From positions 1,984,001 through 2,048,000 of the forward strand of contig NZ_LR134355.1 of NCBI RefSeq assembly GCF_900637205.1: a stretch of DNA of 64,000 nucleotides, given 5' to 3'. The notes beneath the pieces are model-generated. The model searched no databases and was not told the origin of the DNA. It saw nothing but the letters and a program-made list of their open reading frames with translations. Shown in pieces: positions 37,373-48,519 of this stretch; the stretch's first letter is position 1, and every line of letters starts with the position of its first letter. This stretch comes from Mycolicibacterium chitae (lineage in GTDB: Bacteria; Actinomycetota; Actinomycetes; Mycobacteriales; Mycobacteriaceae). The position numbers and the translations under genes were made by a program.

Positions 37373-38488
37373 ATGACCAACGGCCCTCTTGAGTTCTCGC
37401 TTGCCCGCAACCCGAGCCCGGCAAGCGACGACGTAAGGGCGAAGATTCTGGGCGACCCGGGGTTCGGCCGCTTTCACACCGACCACATGGTGTCGATCAG
37501 CTACAGCGACGGCCGTTGGCACGACGCGCAGGTGGTCCCGTACGGGCCCATCGAACTGGACCCGTCGGCGATCGTGCTGCACTACGCCCAGGAGGTCTTC
37601 GAGGGGCTCAAGGCCTACCGCTGGCCCGACGGCACCATCGTGTCGTTCCGGCCCGAGGCCAACGCCGCCCGGTTGCGCACCTCGGCGCGGCGGCTGGCCA
37701 TCCCGGAACTGCCCGAGGATGTGTTCATCGAGTCGCTGCGTCAGCTCATCGCCGTCGACGCCGACTGGGTCCCGCCGGCCGGCGGCGAGGAGTCGCTGTA
37801 CCTGCGGCCGTTCATCTTCGCCACCGAACCCGGCCTGGGGGTGCGCCCGTCCAACGACTACCGCTACCTGGTGATCGGCTCGCCGGCCGGGGCGTACTTC
37901 AAGGGCGGCGTCAAACCCGTCAGCGTGTGGCTGTCCACCGAATACGTGCGCGCCAGCCCGGGCGGCACCGGCGCGGCGAAGTTCGGCGGCAACTACGCGG
38001 CCTCGCTGCTCGCCCAGGCCGAGGCCGCCGAGCACGGCTGCGACCAGGTGGTGTGGCTCGACGCGATCGAGCGCCGCTACATCGAGGAAATGGGCGGCAT
38101 GAACCTGTTCTTCGTGTTCGGCAGCGGCGGCTCGGCCCGGCTGGTGACCCCGGAGCTGTCCGGCTCGCTGCTGCCGGGCATCACGCGGGATTCGTTGCTG
38201 CAGTTGGCCACTGACGCGGGCTTCGCCGTCGAGGAACGCAAGATCGACGTCGAGGAACTGCGCAAGGGCGTGGCCGACGGCGAGATCACCGAGGTCTTCG
38301 CGTGCGGCACCGCCGCGGTCATCACCCCGGTGTCGGTGGTCAAGTACGACGACAACGGCGGCGAGGCCGAATTCACCGTCGCCGACGGCGAACCCGGTGA
38401 GGTCACCATGGCGCTGCGCGACACCCTGACCGGCATCCAGCGCGGCACCTTCGCCGACACGCACGGCTGGATGGCGCGGCTCAGCTAG
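37373..38488 (+). CDS. ilvE: Branched-chain amino acid aminotransferase
   Basis: A 371-residue class IV PLP-dependent transaminase for the last step of Leu, Ile and Val synthesis. The PLP lysine is Lys203 in [12 protein letters not shown]; other marks are [15 protein letters not shown] near residue 64, [11 protein letters not shown] near 142 and [12 protein letters not shown] near 304. Length as in Rv2210c (368). Its TAG stop shares the CTAG palindrome with the cobS stop on the other strand (38485-38488). Confidence 0.96.
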   Translation: MTNGPLEFSLARNPSPASDDVRAKILGDPGFGRFHTDHMVSISYSDGRWHDAQVVPYGPIELDPSAIVLHYAQEVFEGLKAYRWPDGTIVSFRPEANAARLRTSARRLAIPELPEDVFIESLRQLIAVDADWVPPAGGEESLYLRPFIFATEPGLGVRPSNDYRYLVIGSPAGAYFKGGVKPVSVWLSTEYVRASPGGTGAAKFGGNYAASLLAQAEAAEHGCDQVVWLDAIERRYIEEMGGMNLFFVFGSGGSARLVTPELSGSLLPGITRDSLLQLATDAGFAVEERKIDVEELRKGVADGEITEVFACGTAAVITPVSVVKYDDNGGEAEFTVADGEPGEVTMALRDTLTGIQRGTFADTHGWMARLS

Positions 38489-39210
38489 CCGATCGCCAGG
38501 CCGAGCGCGGTCAGCGTCGCGGTCACCTCGACCGCGGCGCCCAGCACGTCGCCGGTGATGCCGCCGAACCGGCGCACGCAGTGCCGCACCAGCAGCGCGA
38601 CCAGCACCAACACGGCCAGCACCACCGCCGGGCCCTGCCACGGCCGCCCGGCGGCGAAGCCCGCGGCCACGGCCAGCGCGACGACCCACGCCGCGACCAC
38701 CCAGCGCGGCTGCGTGCCCGCGGCCATGGCGCCCAGGGTGCTGCCGGGGGCGGCCGGCACCCCGCGGCGGCACACCGCCACCGCCGCGACCCGCCCCGCG
38801 GCCACCGCCACGACGATGCCCAGCCAGGACAGTTCGGTGAAGGTCAGCGCCTGCAGCGCGATCGCGAGCACCACCGCGGCCACCCCGAAGGGCCCCGCGC
38901 CGCCGTCGCGCATGACGGCCAGCGCCCGCTCGGGCGGGCCGTAGCAGCCCAGGCCGTCGGCGGTGTCGGCCAGGCCGTCGAGGTGCAGCCCCCGGGTCGC
39001 CAGCAGCAACACCGCCACGGCCAGCAGTCCGCCGATCGGGTTGCCCGCGCCGAACAGCGCCGCGCCCGCGCACACCACCGCGGCGGCCAGCGCGCCCAGC
39101 GCCGCCCCGACCAGCGGCAGCGCGGTCACCGCGCCCCGGCCGAACGGTGCCCCGCCGCGCAGCGGCAGCACCGTCGCGAACGCGAAACTGGTTGTCAGCG
39201 AGCCGATCAC
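38485..39210 (-). CDS. cobS: Adenosylcobinamide-GDP ribazoletransferase (cobalamin synthase)
   Basis: A 241-residue integral membrane enzyme that joins adenosylcobinamide-GDP and alpha-ribazole in the late cobalamin pathway. Hydrophobic throughout with about six membrane segments; the conserved acidic segment [15 protein letters not shown] is near residue 62 and [16 protein letters not shown] near 82. The GTG at 39210 overlaps the cobT stop by 4 bp (GTGA), and the frame's open stretch further upstream is only a shadow of cobT. Rv2208 counterpart. Confidence 0.94.
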   Translation of the reverse strand: MIGSLTTSFAFATVLPLRGGAPFGRGAVTALPLVGAALGALAAAVVCAGAALFGAGNPIGGLLAVAVLLLATRGLHLDGLADTADGLGCYGPPERALAVMRDGGAGPFGVAAVVLAIALQALTFTELSWLGIVVAVAAGRVAAVAVCRRGVPAAPGSTLGAMAAGTQPRWVVAAWVVALAVAAGFAAGRPWQGPAVVLAVLVLVALLVRHCVRRFGGITGDVLGAAVEVTATLTALGLAIG

Positions 39211-40262
39211 GAATCCGGCTGACCGGAGATCCCGGCGGAGTCGAAGGTCGCCATCGACGCCAGGGTCGCCGTCGCGGCCCGCAGCACCGGCAGCGCCAGC
39301 GCCGCGCCGGTGCCCTCGCCCAGGTGCAGTCCGAGATCGAGGATGGGCTGCAGTTCCAGCTGCGCCAACGCCAACGTGTGGGCCGGTTCGGTGGACCGGT
39401 GCCCGGCCTGCCACCAGGCGCGCGCACCGGGGGCCAGCGCCTCGGCGGCCAGCGCGGCGGCGGTCACGACGATCCCGTCGAGCAGCACCGGGGTGCGGCG
39501 CACCGCGGCCTGGGCCAGAAAACCCGCGATCGCGGCCAGATCGGCGCCGCCGCCCACCCGCAGCAGGCCCACCGGATCCGAGCGCACCGGGTGGGCGCGG
39601 TAGAGCGCATCGCGCACCGCGGCGGTCTTGCGCATCCAGCCCGCGTCGTCGATCCCGGTCCCGCGGCCGATCGCCGCCACCGGTTCGGTATTGGTCAGGG
39701 CGCACACCAGAACGGTTGCCGCCGTGGTGTTCCCGATCCCCATGTCGCCGGCGATCAGCAGGTCCGCGCCGGAGTCCACTTCCTCGTCGGCGATGGTCTT
39801 GCCCGCCTCGAGCGCGGCGGTCACCTCGTCCTGACTCAACGCGTCCGCGGTGGCGATGTCACCGCTGGAACGGCGCACCTTGTGCGCGCTGAGGATCGGG
39901 TCGTCCGAGTCGCCGTCGACGGCGATGTCCACCACCCGCACGCCGGCCCCGGCCACCTCGGCCAGCACGTTGATCGCCGCGCCGCCGTCGGCGATGTTGC
40001 GCACCATCTGGGCGGTCACCTCGGGCGGATACGCCGAGACCCCGCCCCGGGCGACGCCGTGATCGCCGCAGAACACCACCACCCGGGCCCGCTCGAACTG
40101 TGCCGGCGGACAACATCCCTGGCAGCCGGCCACCCAGGCGGACAGGTCCTCGAGACGCCCCAGCGAGCCGGTCGGCTTGGTCAATCGGTCCTGGCGGGCG
40201 CGGGCGGCCGCGACGGCGTCGGCGTCCGGTGCGGCCACCTCGGGAAACACCGAGGCCGCCAT
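39207..40262 (-). CDS. cobT: Nicotinate-nucleotide-dimethylbenzimidazole phosphoribosyltransferase
   Basis: A 351-residue CobT that makes alpha-ribazole phosphate, the lower ligand precursor of cobalamin. Marks: [21 protein letters not shown] near residue 27, [16 protein letters not shown] near 69, [16 protein letters not shown] near 164 and the C-terminal [16 protein letters not shown] near 318 containing the catalytic Glu. Coupled to cobS by a 4-bp overlap; it follows the Rv2206-like gene by 20 bp. No cobalamin riboswitch is visible upstream. Confidence 0.95.
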   Translation of the reverse strand: MAASVFPEVAAPDADAVAAARARQDRLTKPTGSLGRLEDLSAWVAGCQGCCPPAQFERARVVVFCGDHGVARGGVSAYPPEVTAQMVRNIADGGAAINVLAEVAGAGVRVVDIAVDGDSDDPILSAHKVRRSSGDIATADALSQDEVTAALEAGKTIADEEVDSGADLLIAGDMGIGNTTAATVLVCALTNTEPVAAIGRGTGIDDAGWMRKTAAVRDALYRAHPVRSDPVGLLRVGGGADLAAIAGFLAQAAVRRTPVLLDGIVVTAAALAAEALAPGARAWWQAGHRSTEPAHTLALAQLELQPILDLGLHLGEGTGAALALPVLRAATATLASMATFDSAGISGQPDS

Positions 40263-40282
40263 CAGGCTGCTGCCATCGGTGT

Positions 40283-40966
40283 TCAGGAGATCGGGTCGCC
40301 GCGGTTGACCAGCGGCTTCGGGGCGCGCATCCGGCGCAGCTGCGAAGCCCGCCCGGCGGCGTAGAAGCCGAGCCGCCAGTTGCTCTCGGTGTTGTCCGGG
40401 AACTTCGCGTCCACCATGTTGTTGACACGGCGGGCCAGCCAGATGGCGTCGATGGCCATCAGCGCCATCAGGATCAGCATGGCGGGGGAGATGTAGTACT
40501 GCACCTGCGGCACCGCGAGCATCGAGAAGATCATCAGCAACGCCGCGGGCATGAACAGGCCCAGCAGGTTGCGCCGGGAATCCACGATGTCGCGGACGTA
40601 CCGGCGGACCGGCCCCTTGTCGCGCGGCAGCAGGTAGCCCTCCTCGCCGGCCATCATCCGCTCGCGGTTCTCGTTCAACCGGCTGCGGCGCTCGAGGCGC
40701 GCGGCCTTGCGCTCGGCCTTGGACAGCTTGGGTCCGGCGAGTTCCTTGCGGCGCTTGCGGGCCTCGGCCGTCGTCATCGGCGCGGGGGCCACCGGGCCCC
40801 TGCGGCGGCGCTCGTCACGCTTGGGCGTCGGGCGGCCCTTGGGCGCGGTGGTCCTGGTTGATTCGGCCGTCTCGACGTCCGAGGTTTCCTCGACGGTCGA
40901 CTCCGAACCGGGTTCGTCAGCCGGGTTGGTGTCGCCGTCGCCGTTCTTTCGACCCAGCAGCTTCAC
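40283..40966 (-). CDS. DUF3043 family membrane protein (Rv2206 counterpart)
   Basis: A 227-residue actinobacterial protein: an acidic, low-complexity N-terminus, then a strongly basic stretch ([20 protein letters not shown] near residue 45, [17 protein letters not shown] near 85), then [19 protein letters not shown] and two membrane segments at about 140-160 and 165-182. Function unknown. The GTG at 40966 is chosen from the KLLG start of homologs and a TAACCT hexamer 7 nt upstream; the frame continues to 41122 without support. It leads the cobT-cobS unit. Confidence 0.87.
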   Translation of the reverse strand: MKLLGRKNGDGDTNPADEPGSESTVEETSDVETAESTRTTAPKGRPTPKRDERRRRGPVAPAPMTTAEARKRRKELAGPKLSKAERKAARLERRSRLNENRERMMAGEEGYLLPRDKGPVRRYVRDIVDSRRNLLGLFMPAALLMIFSMLAVPQVQYYISPAMLILMALMAIDAIWLARRVNNMVDAKFPDNTESNWRLGFYAAGRASQLRRMRAPKPLVNRGDPIS

Positions 40967-40973
40967 GCCTGCC

Positions 40974-40979
40974 AGGTTA
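40974..40979 (-). promoter_or_regulatory. Leaderless -10 element of the Rv2206-like gene
   Basis: TAACCT on the minus strand, 7 nt before the GTG at 40966. Confidence 0.55.
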
Positions 40980-41043
40980 CTTCGCAGCATCGGGTGCTCC
41001 GGCACATACCCGGCCGCGCCGGCCGGACAGTCGGCAGAACTAC

Positions 41044-41071
41044 GGGAATAGCAGGGCGAGGAGGTACCGTT
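41044..41071 (+). promoter_or_regulatory. SigH/SigE-like promoter before the Fe-S carrier gene
   Basis: GGGAATA (41044-41050), 17 bp, CGTT (41068-41071), resembling the GGAA..GTT promoters of SigH/SigE. TACCGT at 41065-41070 overlaps it and could instead be a housekeeping -10. The leader would be about 75 nt. Confidence 0.4.
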
Positions 41072-41150
41072 AGAAAAGTCGGTGGTAAGTGTGGTCACCG
41101 CGACCCACCCGCCGGAAAGCAACCCGCATGGGAACCCGAGGGAGAAGGTA

Positions 41151-41507
41151 ATGACTGTTCAGGACGAGTCGGCGACCACCACGCATGGTGTGATCCTGAC
41201 CTCTGCCGCCGCCGCCAAGGCGAAGTCACTGCTCGACCAGGAGGGCCGCGACGACCTGGCGCTTCGTATCGCCGTGCAGCCGGGTGGCTGCGCCGGACTG
41301 CGGTACAACCTGTACTTCGACGACCGGACGCTCGACGGCGACCTGACCGTCGAGTTCGAGGGCGTCAACCTGACCGTCGACCGGATGAGCGCGCCGTACG
41401 TGGAGGGCGCCTCGATCGACTTCGTCGACACCATCGAGAAGCAGGGCTTCACCATTGACAACCCCCAGGCCACGGGATCGTGCGCGTGCGGGGACTCGTT
41501 CAACTGA
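41151..41507 (+). CDS. erpA: A-type iron-sulfur cluster carrier (ErpA/IscA-like)
   Basis: A 118-residue HesB/IscA-family protein that carries Fe-S clusters to apoproteins (Rv2204c counterpart, same length). The three cluster cysteines are visible: one in GGCAGLRYN near residue 44 and two in CACGDSF near the C-terminus, with CAC instead of the usual CGC. GGGAGAAGG precedes the ATG at 41151. Possible clients in this window are LipA and the Rieske protein QcrA. A SigH-like promoter upstream hints at oxidative-stress control. Confidence 0.92.
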   Translation: MTVQDESATTTHGVILTSAAAAKAKSLLDQEGRDDLALRIAVQPGGCAGLRYNLYFDDRTLDGDLTVEFEGVNLTVDRMSAPYVEGASIDFVDTIEKQGFTIDNPQATGSCACGDSFN

Positions 41508-41514
41508 TCGACAG

Positions 41515-42123
41515 CTAGAACGCCCCGGCCGTCCGCAGGACGTAGGAACACACCAAGATCTGGTTGTCGTAGCTCAGCAGCTGGGCCACGCCCTGACGTT
41601 CTGTCGGACCGCCGCGGGTGCCGCGCGCCGGTTCGGTGCGCATGGTGAACAGCACCTGCGCGCTGTTCGGTGACGCGAACACGATGGCGTCCACCGAGGT
41701 CACCTCGGCACTGGAGAACTGTTTCTCGAACGCGTCGCTGGACATCTTGGCCAGCGCGTCGTCGGACCGCCGGTCCTTGACCCCCTCGTAGATCCCGCAC
41801 AGCGTGTTGCGTGCGATCACTTCCAGATCCTTGTTCGACAGCGCGTCCAGGTAGGTCTGGATGGCCCGCTGCGCGCTCTCGGTGGTGATCTGGCCCCCGG
41901 CCGCCGCCGTCGACTTCTCCCCGCCGGCGAACACCAGCGCGGCCACGATGCCCGCCACCGCCGCCAACACCACCAGGCCCGCGGCCAGCACCGGCCAGCG
42001 CGGGCGGCGCGGATAGGCCACCGGGGGAGGCGGCGGTCCGGCATAGGTGGGCCCGTAGCTGGGCGGCACCGGATACTCCCCGGAGGGGTCGTTACCCTGG
42101 TGCGGCGGATACGGGCCGGCCAT
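41515..42123 (-). CDS. Membrane-anchored conserved protein (Rv2203 counterpart)
   Basis: A 202-residue protein with a Pro/Tyr/Gly-rich cytoplasmic N-terminus (about residues 1-40), one transmembrane helix at about 41-63 and an extracytoplasmic domain of about 140 residues with SAQRAIQTYLDALSNKDLEVIARNT-like start, resembling the small NTF2/DUF4878-type lipoprotein or anchored domains. Two cysteines in the outer domain (TLCG and LVCSY) could pair. Function unknown. GGGAGG precedes the ATG at 42123. Its stop lies 7 bp from the erpA stop. Confidence 0.85.
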   Translation of the reverse strand: MAGPYPPHQGNDPSGEYPVPPSYGPTYAGPPPPPVAYPRRPRWPVLAAGLVVLAAVAGIVAALVFAGGEKSTAAAGGQITTESAQRAIQTYLDALSNKDLEVIARNTLCGIYEGVKDRRSDDALAKMSSDAFEKQFSSAEVTSVDAIVFASPNSAQVLFTMRTEPARGTRGGPTERQGVAQLLSYDNQILVCSYVLRTAGAF

Positions 42124-42251
42124 GGCTTTCCCTCCCAGGTGATGCGTGAGTCGGGCGGACGGGAACGTCGGTCGAGCCAGGTTATCGCAACCCGGCACTG
42201 ACCAACGCGACCGTGGCTGCCGTTAGGCTTGGCTGGTTCGACCATCGATGA

Positions 42252-43241
<990 letters not shown>

Positions 43242-43259
43242 CGGCCCGGGCCTGACGAC

Positions 43260-45197
43260 TCAGAGCTCGACGGGGTAGGTCGGTTCGCTGATCTGCGGGG
43301 TGATGGACCGCTCGACGACGATCGCGTGCCAGAGCATGAAGATCAGCACCGTCCACAACCGTCGGCTGTGATCGCTGACGCCGGTGCGGTGCTCGTCGAG
43401 CATCCGGCGCACCGCGGCGCGGTCGATGAACTCGTCGGTCTGCGAGGCCTCGATCAGCTGCTGCGACCACTCGAGCAGCTCGCCGGCCCGCAACCAGTGC
43501 CGGATGGGCACCGGGAAACCGAGCTTGGCGCGGTTGAGCACGTGCGCGGGCACGATGGGCTCCAGCGCGCGGCGCAGCGCGTACTTGGTGGTGGTGCGGG
43601 TGATCTTCTGCTCCAGCGGCAGCCGCGCGGCGACCGCGAACACCTCGGGGTCCAGGAACGGCACCCGTAGTTCCAGCGAGTTGGCCATGGTCATCTTGTC
43701 GGCCTTGACCAGGATGTCGCCGCGCAGCCAGGTGAACAGGTCGATGTGCTGCATGCGCGCCACCGGATCCCAACCCTGCGACTCGGCGTAGATCGGCGCG
43801 GTGACGTCGGTGTGGACCCACTGCTCCCGGAAGCCCGGTAGCACGGCGCGCAGTTGCGCGTCGCTGAAGCTGCGCGCGTTGCCGTAGTAGCGCTCCTCGA
43901 GCGTCAGCGAACCGCGGTGCAGCAGGCTCTTGCCGCGCATGCCCTCCGGCAGCGGTCCCGACAACTTGCCGACGGAGCGGCGCAGCCCCTTGGGCAGAAA
44001 ATCGAACGGCTTGAGCGACAGCGGTTCCCGGTAGATGGTGTAGCCGCCGAACAGCTCGTCGGCGCCCTCCCCGGACAGCACCACCTTCACGTGCTTGCGG
44101 GCCTCGCGGGCGATGAAGAACAGCGGGACCAGCGCCGGGTCGGCCACCGGCTCGTCGAGGTACCAGACGATCTGCGGCAGCGCCTCGACGAACTCGCCCG
44201 GGCTGACCACCCTGGTGACGTGCCGGGCGCCGATCGCCTCGGCCGAGGCCACGGCCACGTCCACCTCGGAGAAGCCCTCGCGCTCGAACCCGGCGGTGAA
44301 GGTGATCAGGTTCGGGTTGTGCCGGATGGCCAACGCGGCGATCGCGGTGGAGTCGATGCCCCCGGACAGGAACGCGCCGACGGTGACGTCGGCACGCATG
44401 TGCTTGGCCACCGAGTCCTCGAGGACGGCGGTGATCTCGTCGTAGCGGGCCTGCGCGTCCTCTTTGCGGGCGCCGAACGGGACCGCGGCGAAGCGCGGCA
44501 CGAAGTAGCGCGTCACCTCCGGGGCCGCGCCGGGGCGCACCCGCGCGTAACAGCCCGACTCCAGCCGGCGCACCCCGCGGTGCAGCGTCTCCGGTTCCGG
44601 GACGTACTGCAGCACGGTGTAGTGCTGCAGGGCGCGCTCGTCGATCGCGGTGTCCAGGCCCAGCGGTCCGGCCAGTTCCAGCAGACACTTCTTCTCGCTG
44701 CCGACGGCCGTGCCGCTCGGACCCGTCGCCATGAACAGCGGCTTGATCCCGAACGGGTCGCGCGCGCAGAACAGCTCGGCGGTCTCGGTGTCCCAGATCG
44801 CGAAGGCGAACATGCCGCGCAGCCGGGTCAGCGCCGCCGGGCCCCAGTGGTGATAGGCCGCGACGATGGTCTCGCTGTCGCCCTCGGTGGCGAAGACCAC
44901 ATCGAACTCGGAGCTCAGTTGCTCGCGTAGTTCGAGGTAGTTGTAGATCTCCCCGTTGAACACCAGCATGTAGCGCTGCGGGGCCTCCGGGGGTCCCCAG
45001 CGCAGCGGCTGATGGCTGTGGGCGATGTCGATGATCGAGAGCCGGTTGAACCCGAGCACCGCGCGGTCATCCGACCAGGTTCCGGGCTCGTCGGGACCGC
45101 GGTGTCGCATCAGATGTGATGCGCCCGCGACGGTCTCCACGATTTCGCTGGTGACGGACCGATCCGGGTCGCACACCAGGGCAAGCAGTCCGCACAT
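43260..45197 (-). CDS. asnB: Asparagine synthetase (glutamine-hydrolysing)
   Basis: A 645-residue class-II glutamine amidotransferase that makes asparagine from aspartate, ATP and glutamine. The nucleophile is the Cys directly after the initiator Met (MCGLLAL), which fixes the start at 45197. The N-terminal domain has [10 protein letters not shown] near residue 30 and [13 protein letters not shown] near 74; the synthetase domain has the ATP motif LSGGIDSTA near 262 and [11 protein letters not shown] near 370. CATACT 8 nt before the ATG may be a leaderless -10. Rv2201 counterpart; an envelope amidation role has also been proposed for such proteins. Confidence 0.95.
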   Translation of the reverse strand: MCGLLALVCDPDRSVTSEIVETVAGASHLMRHRGPDEPGTWSDDRAVLGFNRLSIIDIAHSHQPLRWGPPEAPQRYMLVFNGEIYNYLELREQLSSEFDVVFATEGDSETIVAAYHHWGPAALTRLRGMFAFAIWDTETAELFCARDPFGIKPLFMATGPSGTAVGSEKKCLLELAGPLGLDTAIDERALQHYTVLQYVPEPETLHRGVRRLESGCYARVRPGAAPEVTRYFVPRFAAVPFGARKEDAQARYDEITAVLEDSVAKHMRADVTVGAFLSGGIDSTAIAALAIRHNPNLITFTAGFEREGFSEVDVAVASAEAIGARHVTRVVSPGEFVEALPQIVWYLDEPVADPALVPLFFIAREARKHVKVVLSGEGADELFGGYTIYREPLSLKPFDFLPKGLRRSVGKLSGPLPEGMRGKSLLHRGSLTLEERYYGNARSFSDAQLRAVLPGFREQWVHTDVTAPIYAESQGWDPVARMQHIDLFTWLRGDILVKADKMTMANSLELRVPFLDPEVFAVAARLPLEQKITRTTTKYALRRALEPIVPAHVLNRAKLGFPVPIRHWLRAGELLEWSQQLIEASQTDEFIDRAAVRRMLDEHRTGVSDHSRRLWTVLIFMLWHAIVVERSITPQISEPTYPVEL

Positions 45198-45299
45198 TGG
45201 TGGCAAGTATGCCGCACTCCGGGCGGTGTCATCGCGGCAGGACCGACGACGCGTGGGCCCAATGGGGTAGGTGTGTCGCGCCCGGTGGAAAGGCGTGGT

Positions 45300-45315
45300 C
45301 TACGCTGCGTAGTAT
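45300..45315 (+). promoter_or_regulatory. ctaC promoter region with operator-like palindrome
   Basis: TAGTAT (45310-45315) is a candidate -10; a perfect palindrome CTACGC-T-GCGTAG (45300-45312) overlaps it and could be a repressor site. The leader to the GTG at 45377 would be about 55 nt. Confidence 0.4.
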
Positions 45316-45376
45316 TCGATTCGCGACGCGTGCGTATGCGATTGGATTGACTGGAACTCATACAGGAGGCACCGAC

Positions 45377-46432
45377 GTGAAAACCCGCGGGCAGGCCTTG
45401 TCACAAGGTCGTTCTCGTCGGTTCCGGATGGTGGGTCTGGCGGCGACGCTGGGCCTGCTGGCGGTCACCCTGAGCGGCTGCAGCTGGCAGGACGTCATCG
45501 GTCTGGGTTGGCCCAAGGGCATCACCCCCGAGGCGCATGCCAACTACAACCTGTGGATCGGCTCGGTCATCACGGCGTTCGTGGTCGGCGGCATCGTCTA
45601 CGTGCTGCTGTTCTGGACGTCGGTTTTCCACCGCAAGAAGGACACCGACACCGACTTCCCTCGCCAGTTCGGCTACAACATGCCGCTGGAACTGGTGCTC
45701 ACCGTCATCCCGTTCCTCATCATCTCGGTGCTCTTCTACTACACCGTGGTGGTGCAGGAGAAGATCATGAACATCGACCCGAACCCTGAGGTCGTCGTCG
45801 ACGTCACCGCCTTCCAGTGGAACTGGAAGTTCGGCTACCAGAGCATCAACTTCGCCGACGGCACCTACAGCTACGAGGGTGCCGACGAGGAGCGCAAGGC
45901 GGCCATGGTCTCCCGGCCCGAGGCTCATCCCGACAGCGACCACGAAGTCCGCGGCGCGATCGCCGGGCTGGACCCTGAGGACCGCTCGTACCTGAACTTC
46001 AACGACGTCGAGACGCTGGGCACCAGCGAGGAGATCCCGGTGCTCGTGCTGCCCGTCGGCAAGCGCATCGAATTCCAGATCGCCTCGTCCGACGTGATCC
46101 ACGCCTTCTGGGTGCCGGAGTTCCTGTTCAAGCGGGACGTCATGCCCAACCCGGTGGAGAACAACTCCCAGCACATCTTCCAGGTCAGCGAGATCACCAA
46201 GACCGGTGCGTTCGTCGGGCGCTGCGCCGAGATGTGCGGCACCTACCACGCGATGATGAACTTCGAGGTCCGGGTCGTCGAACCGAACGACTTCAAGGCC
46301 TATATGCAGCAGCGCATCGACGGGAAGACCAACGCCGAGGCTTTGGCGGCGATCAACCAGGCGCCGTTGGCAGTCACCACCCAGCCGTTCGACACGCGGC
46401 GCGGTGAGCTGGCGTCCGGACCGCGGAACTAA
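45377..46432 (+). CDS. ctaC: Cytochrome c oxidase subunit II
   Basis: A 351-residue lipoprotein-type subunit II of the aa3 oxidase, carrying the CuA centre that accepts electrons from cytochrome cc. Signal peptide with the lipobox LSGC (Cys near residue 35), two transmembrane segments (about 58-80 and 100-122) and the cupredoxin domain. CuA ligands: His in [13 protein letters not shown] near 235, and [12 protein letters not shown] near 277-288. A long acidic insertion (about 165-205) is typical of mycobacteria. AGGAGG stands 7 nt before the GTG at 45377. ctaF follows after 18 bp. Confidence 0.96.
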   Translation: MKTRGQALSQGRSRRFRMVGLAATLGLLAVTLSGCSWQDVIGLGWPKGITPEAHANYNLWIGSVITAFVVGGIVYVLLFWTSVFHRKKDTDTDFPRQFGYNMPLELVLTVIPFLIISVLFYYTVVVQEKIMNIDPNPEVVVDVTAFQWNWKFGYQSINFADGTYSYEGADEERKAAMVSRPEAHPDSDHEVRGAIAGLDPEDRSYLNFNDVETLGTSEEIPVLVLPVGKRIEFQIASSDVIHAFWVPEFLFKRDVMPNPVENNSQHIFQVSEITKTGAFVGRCAEMCGTYHAMMNFEVRVVEPNDFKAYMQQRIDGKTNAEALAAINQAPLAVTTQPFDTRRGELASGPRN

Positions 46433-46450
46433 GGGACGAGGGGACGCCTC

Positions 46451-46870
46451 ATGCATATCGAATCCAGGTTGTTCGAGATCCTCACCGCGTTCTTCGTGGT
46501 GACCACCGTGGTCTACGCCGTGCTCACGGCCATGTACGCCGACGGTGGCGTCGAGTGGGCGGGCACCACCGCGCTGGCGCTGTCCGGCGGGCTGTGCCTG
46601 ATCATCGGCACCTTCTTCCGGTTCGTGGCACGACGGTTGGACACCCGGCCCGAGGACTACGAGGACGCCGAGATCAGCGACGGCGCCGGCGAGCTGGGCT
46701 TCTTCGCCCCGCACAGCTGGTGGCCGGTGTCGCTGGCGCTGTGCGCCTCGGTCACCGCGGTCGGCGTGGCCCTGTACCTGCCCTGGCTGATCTTCACCGG
46801 GTTCGTCTTCCTGATCATGGGCGCGGCCGGCTGGGTCTGGGAGTACTACCTGAAGCCCGAGAAGCACTGA
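46451..46870 (+). CDS. ctaF: Cytochrome c oxidase subunit IV (actinobacterial)
   Basis: A 139-residue membrane subunit of the aa3 oxidase with four likely transmembrane segments (about 8-28, 35-55, 90-108 and 112-132). [14 protein letters not shown] at the start and [14 protein letters not shown] near residue 85 are typical of CtaF. Cotranscribed with ctaC (18-bp gap). Confidence 0.94.
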   Translation: MHIESRLFEILTAFFVVTTVVYAVLTAMYADGGVEWAGTTALALSGGLCLIIGTFFRFVARRLDTRPEDYEDAEISDGAGELGFFAPHSWWPVSLALCASVTAVGVALYLPWLIFTGFVFLIMGAAGWVWEYYLKPEKH

Positions 46871-47029
46871 TCCCGCCCCATCCGCGGCAAAGGTCACAAT
46901 CGTGGCGCGACACGGCGTGCCACCTCACTGTCGGATCGGTTCGACGCCCTCGGTTGGGTAGTGTGGCCGGGGCGCAAACCGAACGGTTGTGCCCGTCGCG
47001 GGTGATCTAGTCGAGAAGGACAGGCGAAG
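46871..47029 (+). promoter_or_regulatory. Gap before mmpS3
   Basis: 159 bp without a gene. TAGTGT at 46959-46964 is the best -10 candidate for mmpS3; GAGAAGGACAGG just before the ATG is the ribosome-binding site. Nothing else is evident. Confidence 0.35.
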
Positions 47030-47887
47030 ATGAGCGGGCCGAATTCTCCGGAACCGGGCTCTGCGGGCGATCCGGACGACCTCACCGCCGGCGAAGTGCC
47101 GCCGGAGGAGTTCCCGTCGCAGGCCTACTCCGCACCGGAGTCCGAGCAGTTCGTCTCCGGGCCCTATGTGCCCGCCGATCCGAGTCTCTACGACTACGAC
47201 AGCTATGACGCGGCCACCGAGGTGGTCGCCGACGAGGCGCCGCCGCGCTGGCCCTGGGTGGTCGGGGTCACCGCCATCATCGCCGCCATCGCGCTGGTGG
47301 TCTCGGTGTCCCTGCTGGTGACCAGCACCGACACCGACACGTTGGCCACCCCACAGACGTCCACGCCGACGACGCCGCCGGTCCAGGACGAGATCACCAC
47401 GCCGGAGCCGCCGCCCCCGCCGCCCCCGCCGCCTCCGCCGCCGAGCGAGGAACCGCCGCCGCCCCCACCGCCCGAGCCGCCGCCCCCGCCGCCGCCGGAG
47501 ACCGTCACGGTGGTCCCGGAGCCGCCCCCGCCTCCTCCGCCGCCAAGCGAGGAACCACCCCCGCCGCCGGCGACCACCGAGGAGCCGCCGCCGCCGACCA
47601 CGACGACGCGCAGCGGGCCGCGTCAGGTCACCTATTCGGTGACCGGCACCAAGGCCCCCGGCGACATCATCTCGGTGACCTACGTCGACGCCTCGGGCCG
47701 TCGGCGCACCCAGCGCAACGTGTACATCCCGTGGTCGCTGACCGTCACGCCCATCTCGCAGTCCGAGGTCGGCTCGGTGCAGGCCTCCAGCCTGTTCCTG
47801 GTGAGCCAACTGAACTGCTCGATCACGACCAGCGACGGCACCGTGTTGTCGTCGAATTCCGGCAACGCGGCGCAGACGAGCTGCTGA
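47030..47887 (+). CDS. mmpS3: MmpS family membrane protein MmpS3 with polyproline region
   Basis: A 285-residue protein (Rv2198c counterpart). An acidic N-terminus of about 75 residues is followed by a transmembrane helix near 77-99 and a proline-rich spacer at about 120-195 with runs of up to twelve consecutive prolines. The C-terminal MmpS domain (about 200-285) contains [21 protein letters not shown] and ends with two cysteines (LNCSI, QTSC) that may form a disulfide. MmpS proteins assist MmpL transporters, but mmpS3 has no mmpL neighbour. The polyproline runs should require EF-P for translation. Confidence 0.93.
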   Translation: MSGPNSPEPGSAGDPDDLTAGEVPPEEFPSQAYSAPESEQFVSGPYVPADPSLYDYDSYDAATEVVADEAPPRWPWVVGVTAIIAAIALVVSVSLLVTSTDTDTLATPQTSTPTTPPVQDEITTPEPPPPPPPPPPPPSEEPPPPPPPEPPPPPPPETVTVVPEPPPPPPPPSEEPPPPPATTEEPPPPTTTTRSGPRQVTYSVTGTKAPGDIISVTYVDASGRRRTQRNVYIPWSLTVTPISQSEVGSVQASSLFLVSQLNCSITTSDGTVLSSNSGNAAQTSC

Positions 47888-47902
47888 GGGGTCCGAGAAG
47901 GT

Positions 47903-48493
47903 ATGAACTCACGTCCTGGCAGTGACCTGTTCCGCACACCGGAGAACGTCGACCGCACCCTGATGGCCGCCTGCGCGGTGGTGTGGCTGCTGGTCCTGGG
48001 CCTGTTCGTGGCCGCCGGGGTGGCACTGGCCAACCTGGGACAGAGCCGCCCGCAGGACGCCGACGGGGGCGGGACGCCCTGGCTGCTCTACACGGTGATC
48101 GGGATCTCGGCCGCGGTGATCGTGGCCGCGGTGCCGCTGCTGCTGCGGGCCCGCAAGACGGGCACGGGCACCTCGTCCGCCGCCCCGGCCGCCGCCCGTG
48201 CGGGCAGCCCGGTGCGCACCGCGGCGCCGGTCGCCGCGGCGGGCCGTCCACCCGCGGCCGCCCCCAATGCCGCTGCGCTGGACCGGATCTGGTTGCGCTG
48301 CGGACTCTCGGTGCTCACCGCGGCCGGTGTCGCGATGTGCGCCGTCGCGATCGCCACGCACCTGATGGCCGTCGACTCGGTCGTGGCGTCCTGGGTGCTG
48401 TACGCGGTGGCCGCGGTCATCACCGCCGCGATGGTGGTCATCCCGCTGTACTTCCTGCGCGAACTGCAGGCCCAGGTGGGCCCCAGCGCCTGA
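47903..48493 (+). CDS. DUF2561 family membrane protein (Rv2197c counterpart)
   Basis: A 196-residue membrane protein with four likely transmembrane segments (about 20-43, 58-78, 128-148 and 155-178) separated by an Ala/Pro-rich cytoplasmic or periplasmic loop. Function unknown; it lies between mmpS3 and the cytochrome bcc genes in the conserved order. It starts 15 bp after mmpS3 with GAGAAGG before the ATG, so it is probably cotranscribed with mmpS3. Confidence 0.88.
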   Translation: MNSRPGSDLFRTPENVDRTLMAACAVVWLLVLGLFVAAGVALANLGQSRPQDADGGGTPWLLYTVIGISAAVIVAAVPLLLRARKTGTGTSSAAPAAARAGSPVRTAAPVAAAGRPPAAAPNAAALDRIWLRCGLSVLTAAGVAMCAVAIATHLMAVDSVVASWVLYAVAAVITAAMVVIPLYFLRELQAQVGPSA

Positions 48494-48519
48494 CGCCGCG
48501 GCGTGTCACCATCGAGACG

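Noticed and set aside
47400..47600. Proline-coding ccgccgccc runs as a tandem repeat or CRISPR-like array
   Set aside because: It is the coding region of the MmpS3 polyproline spacer; no spaced identical repeats are present.
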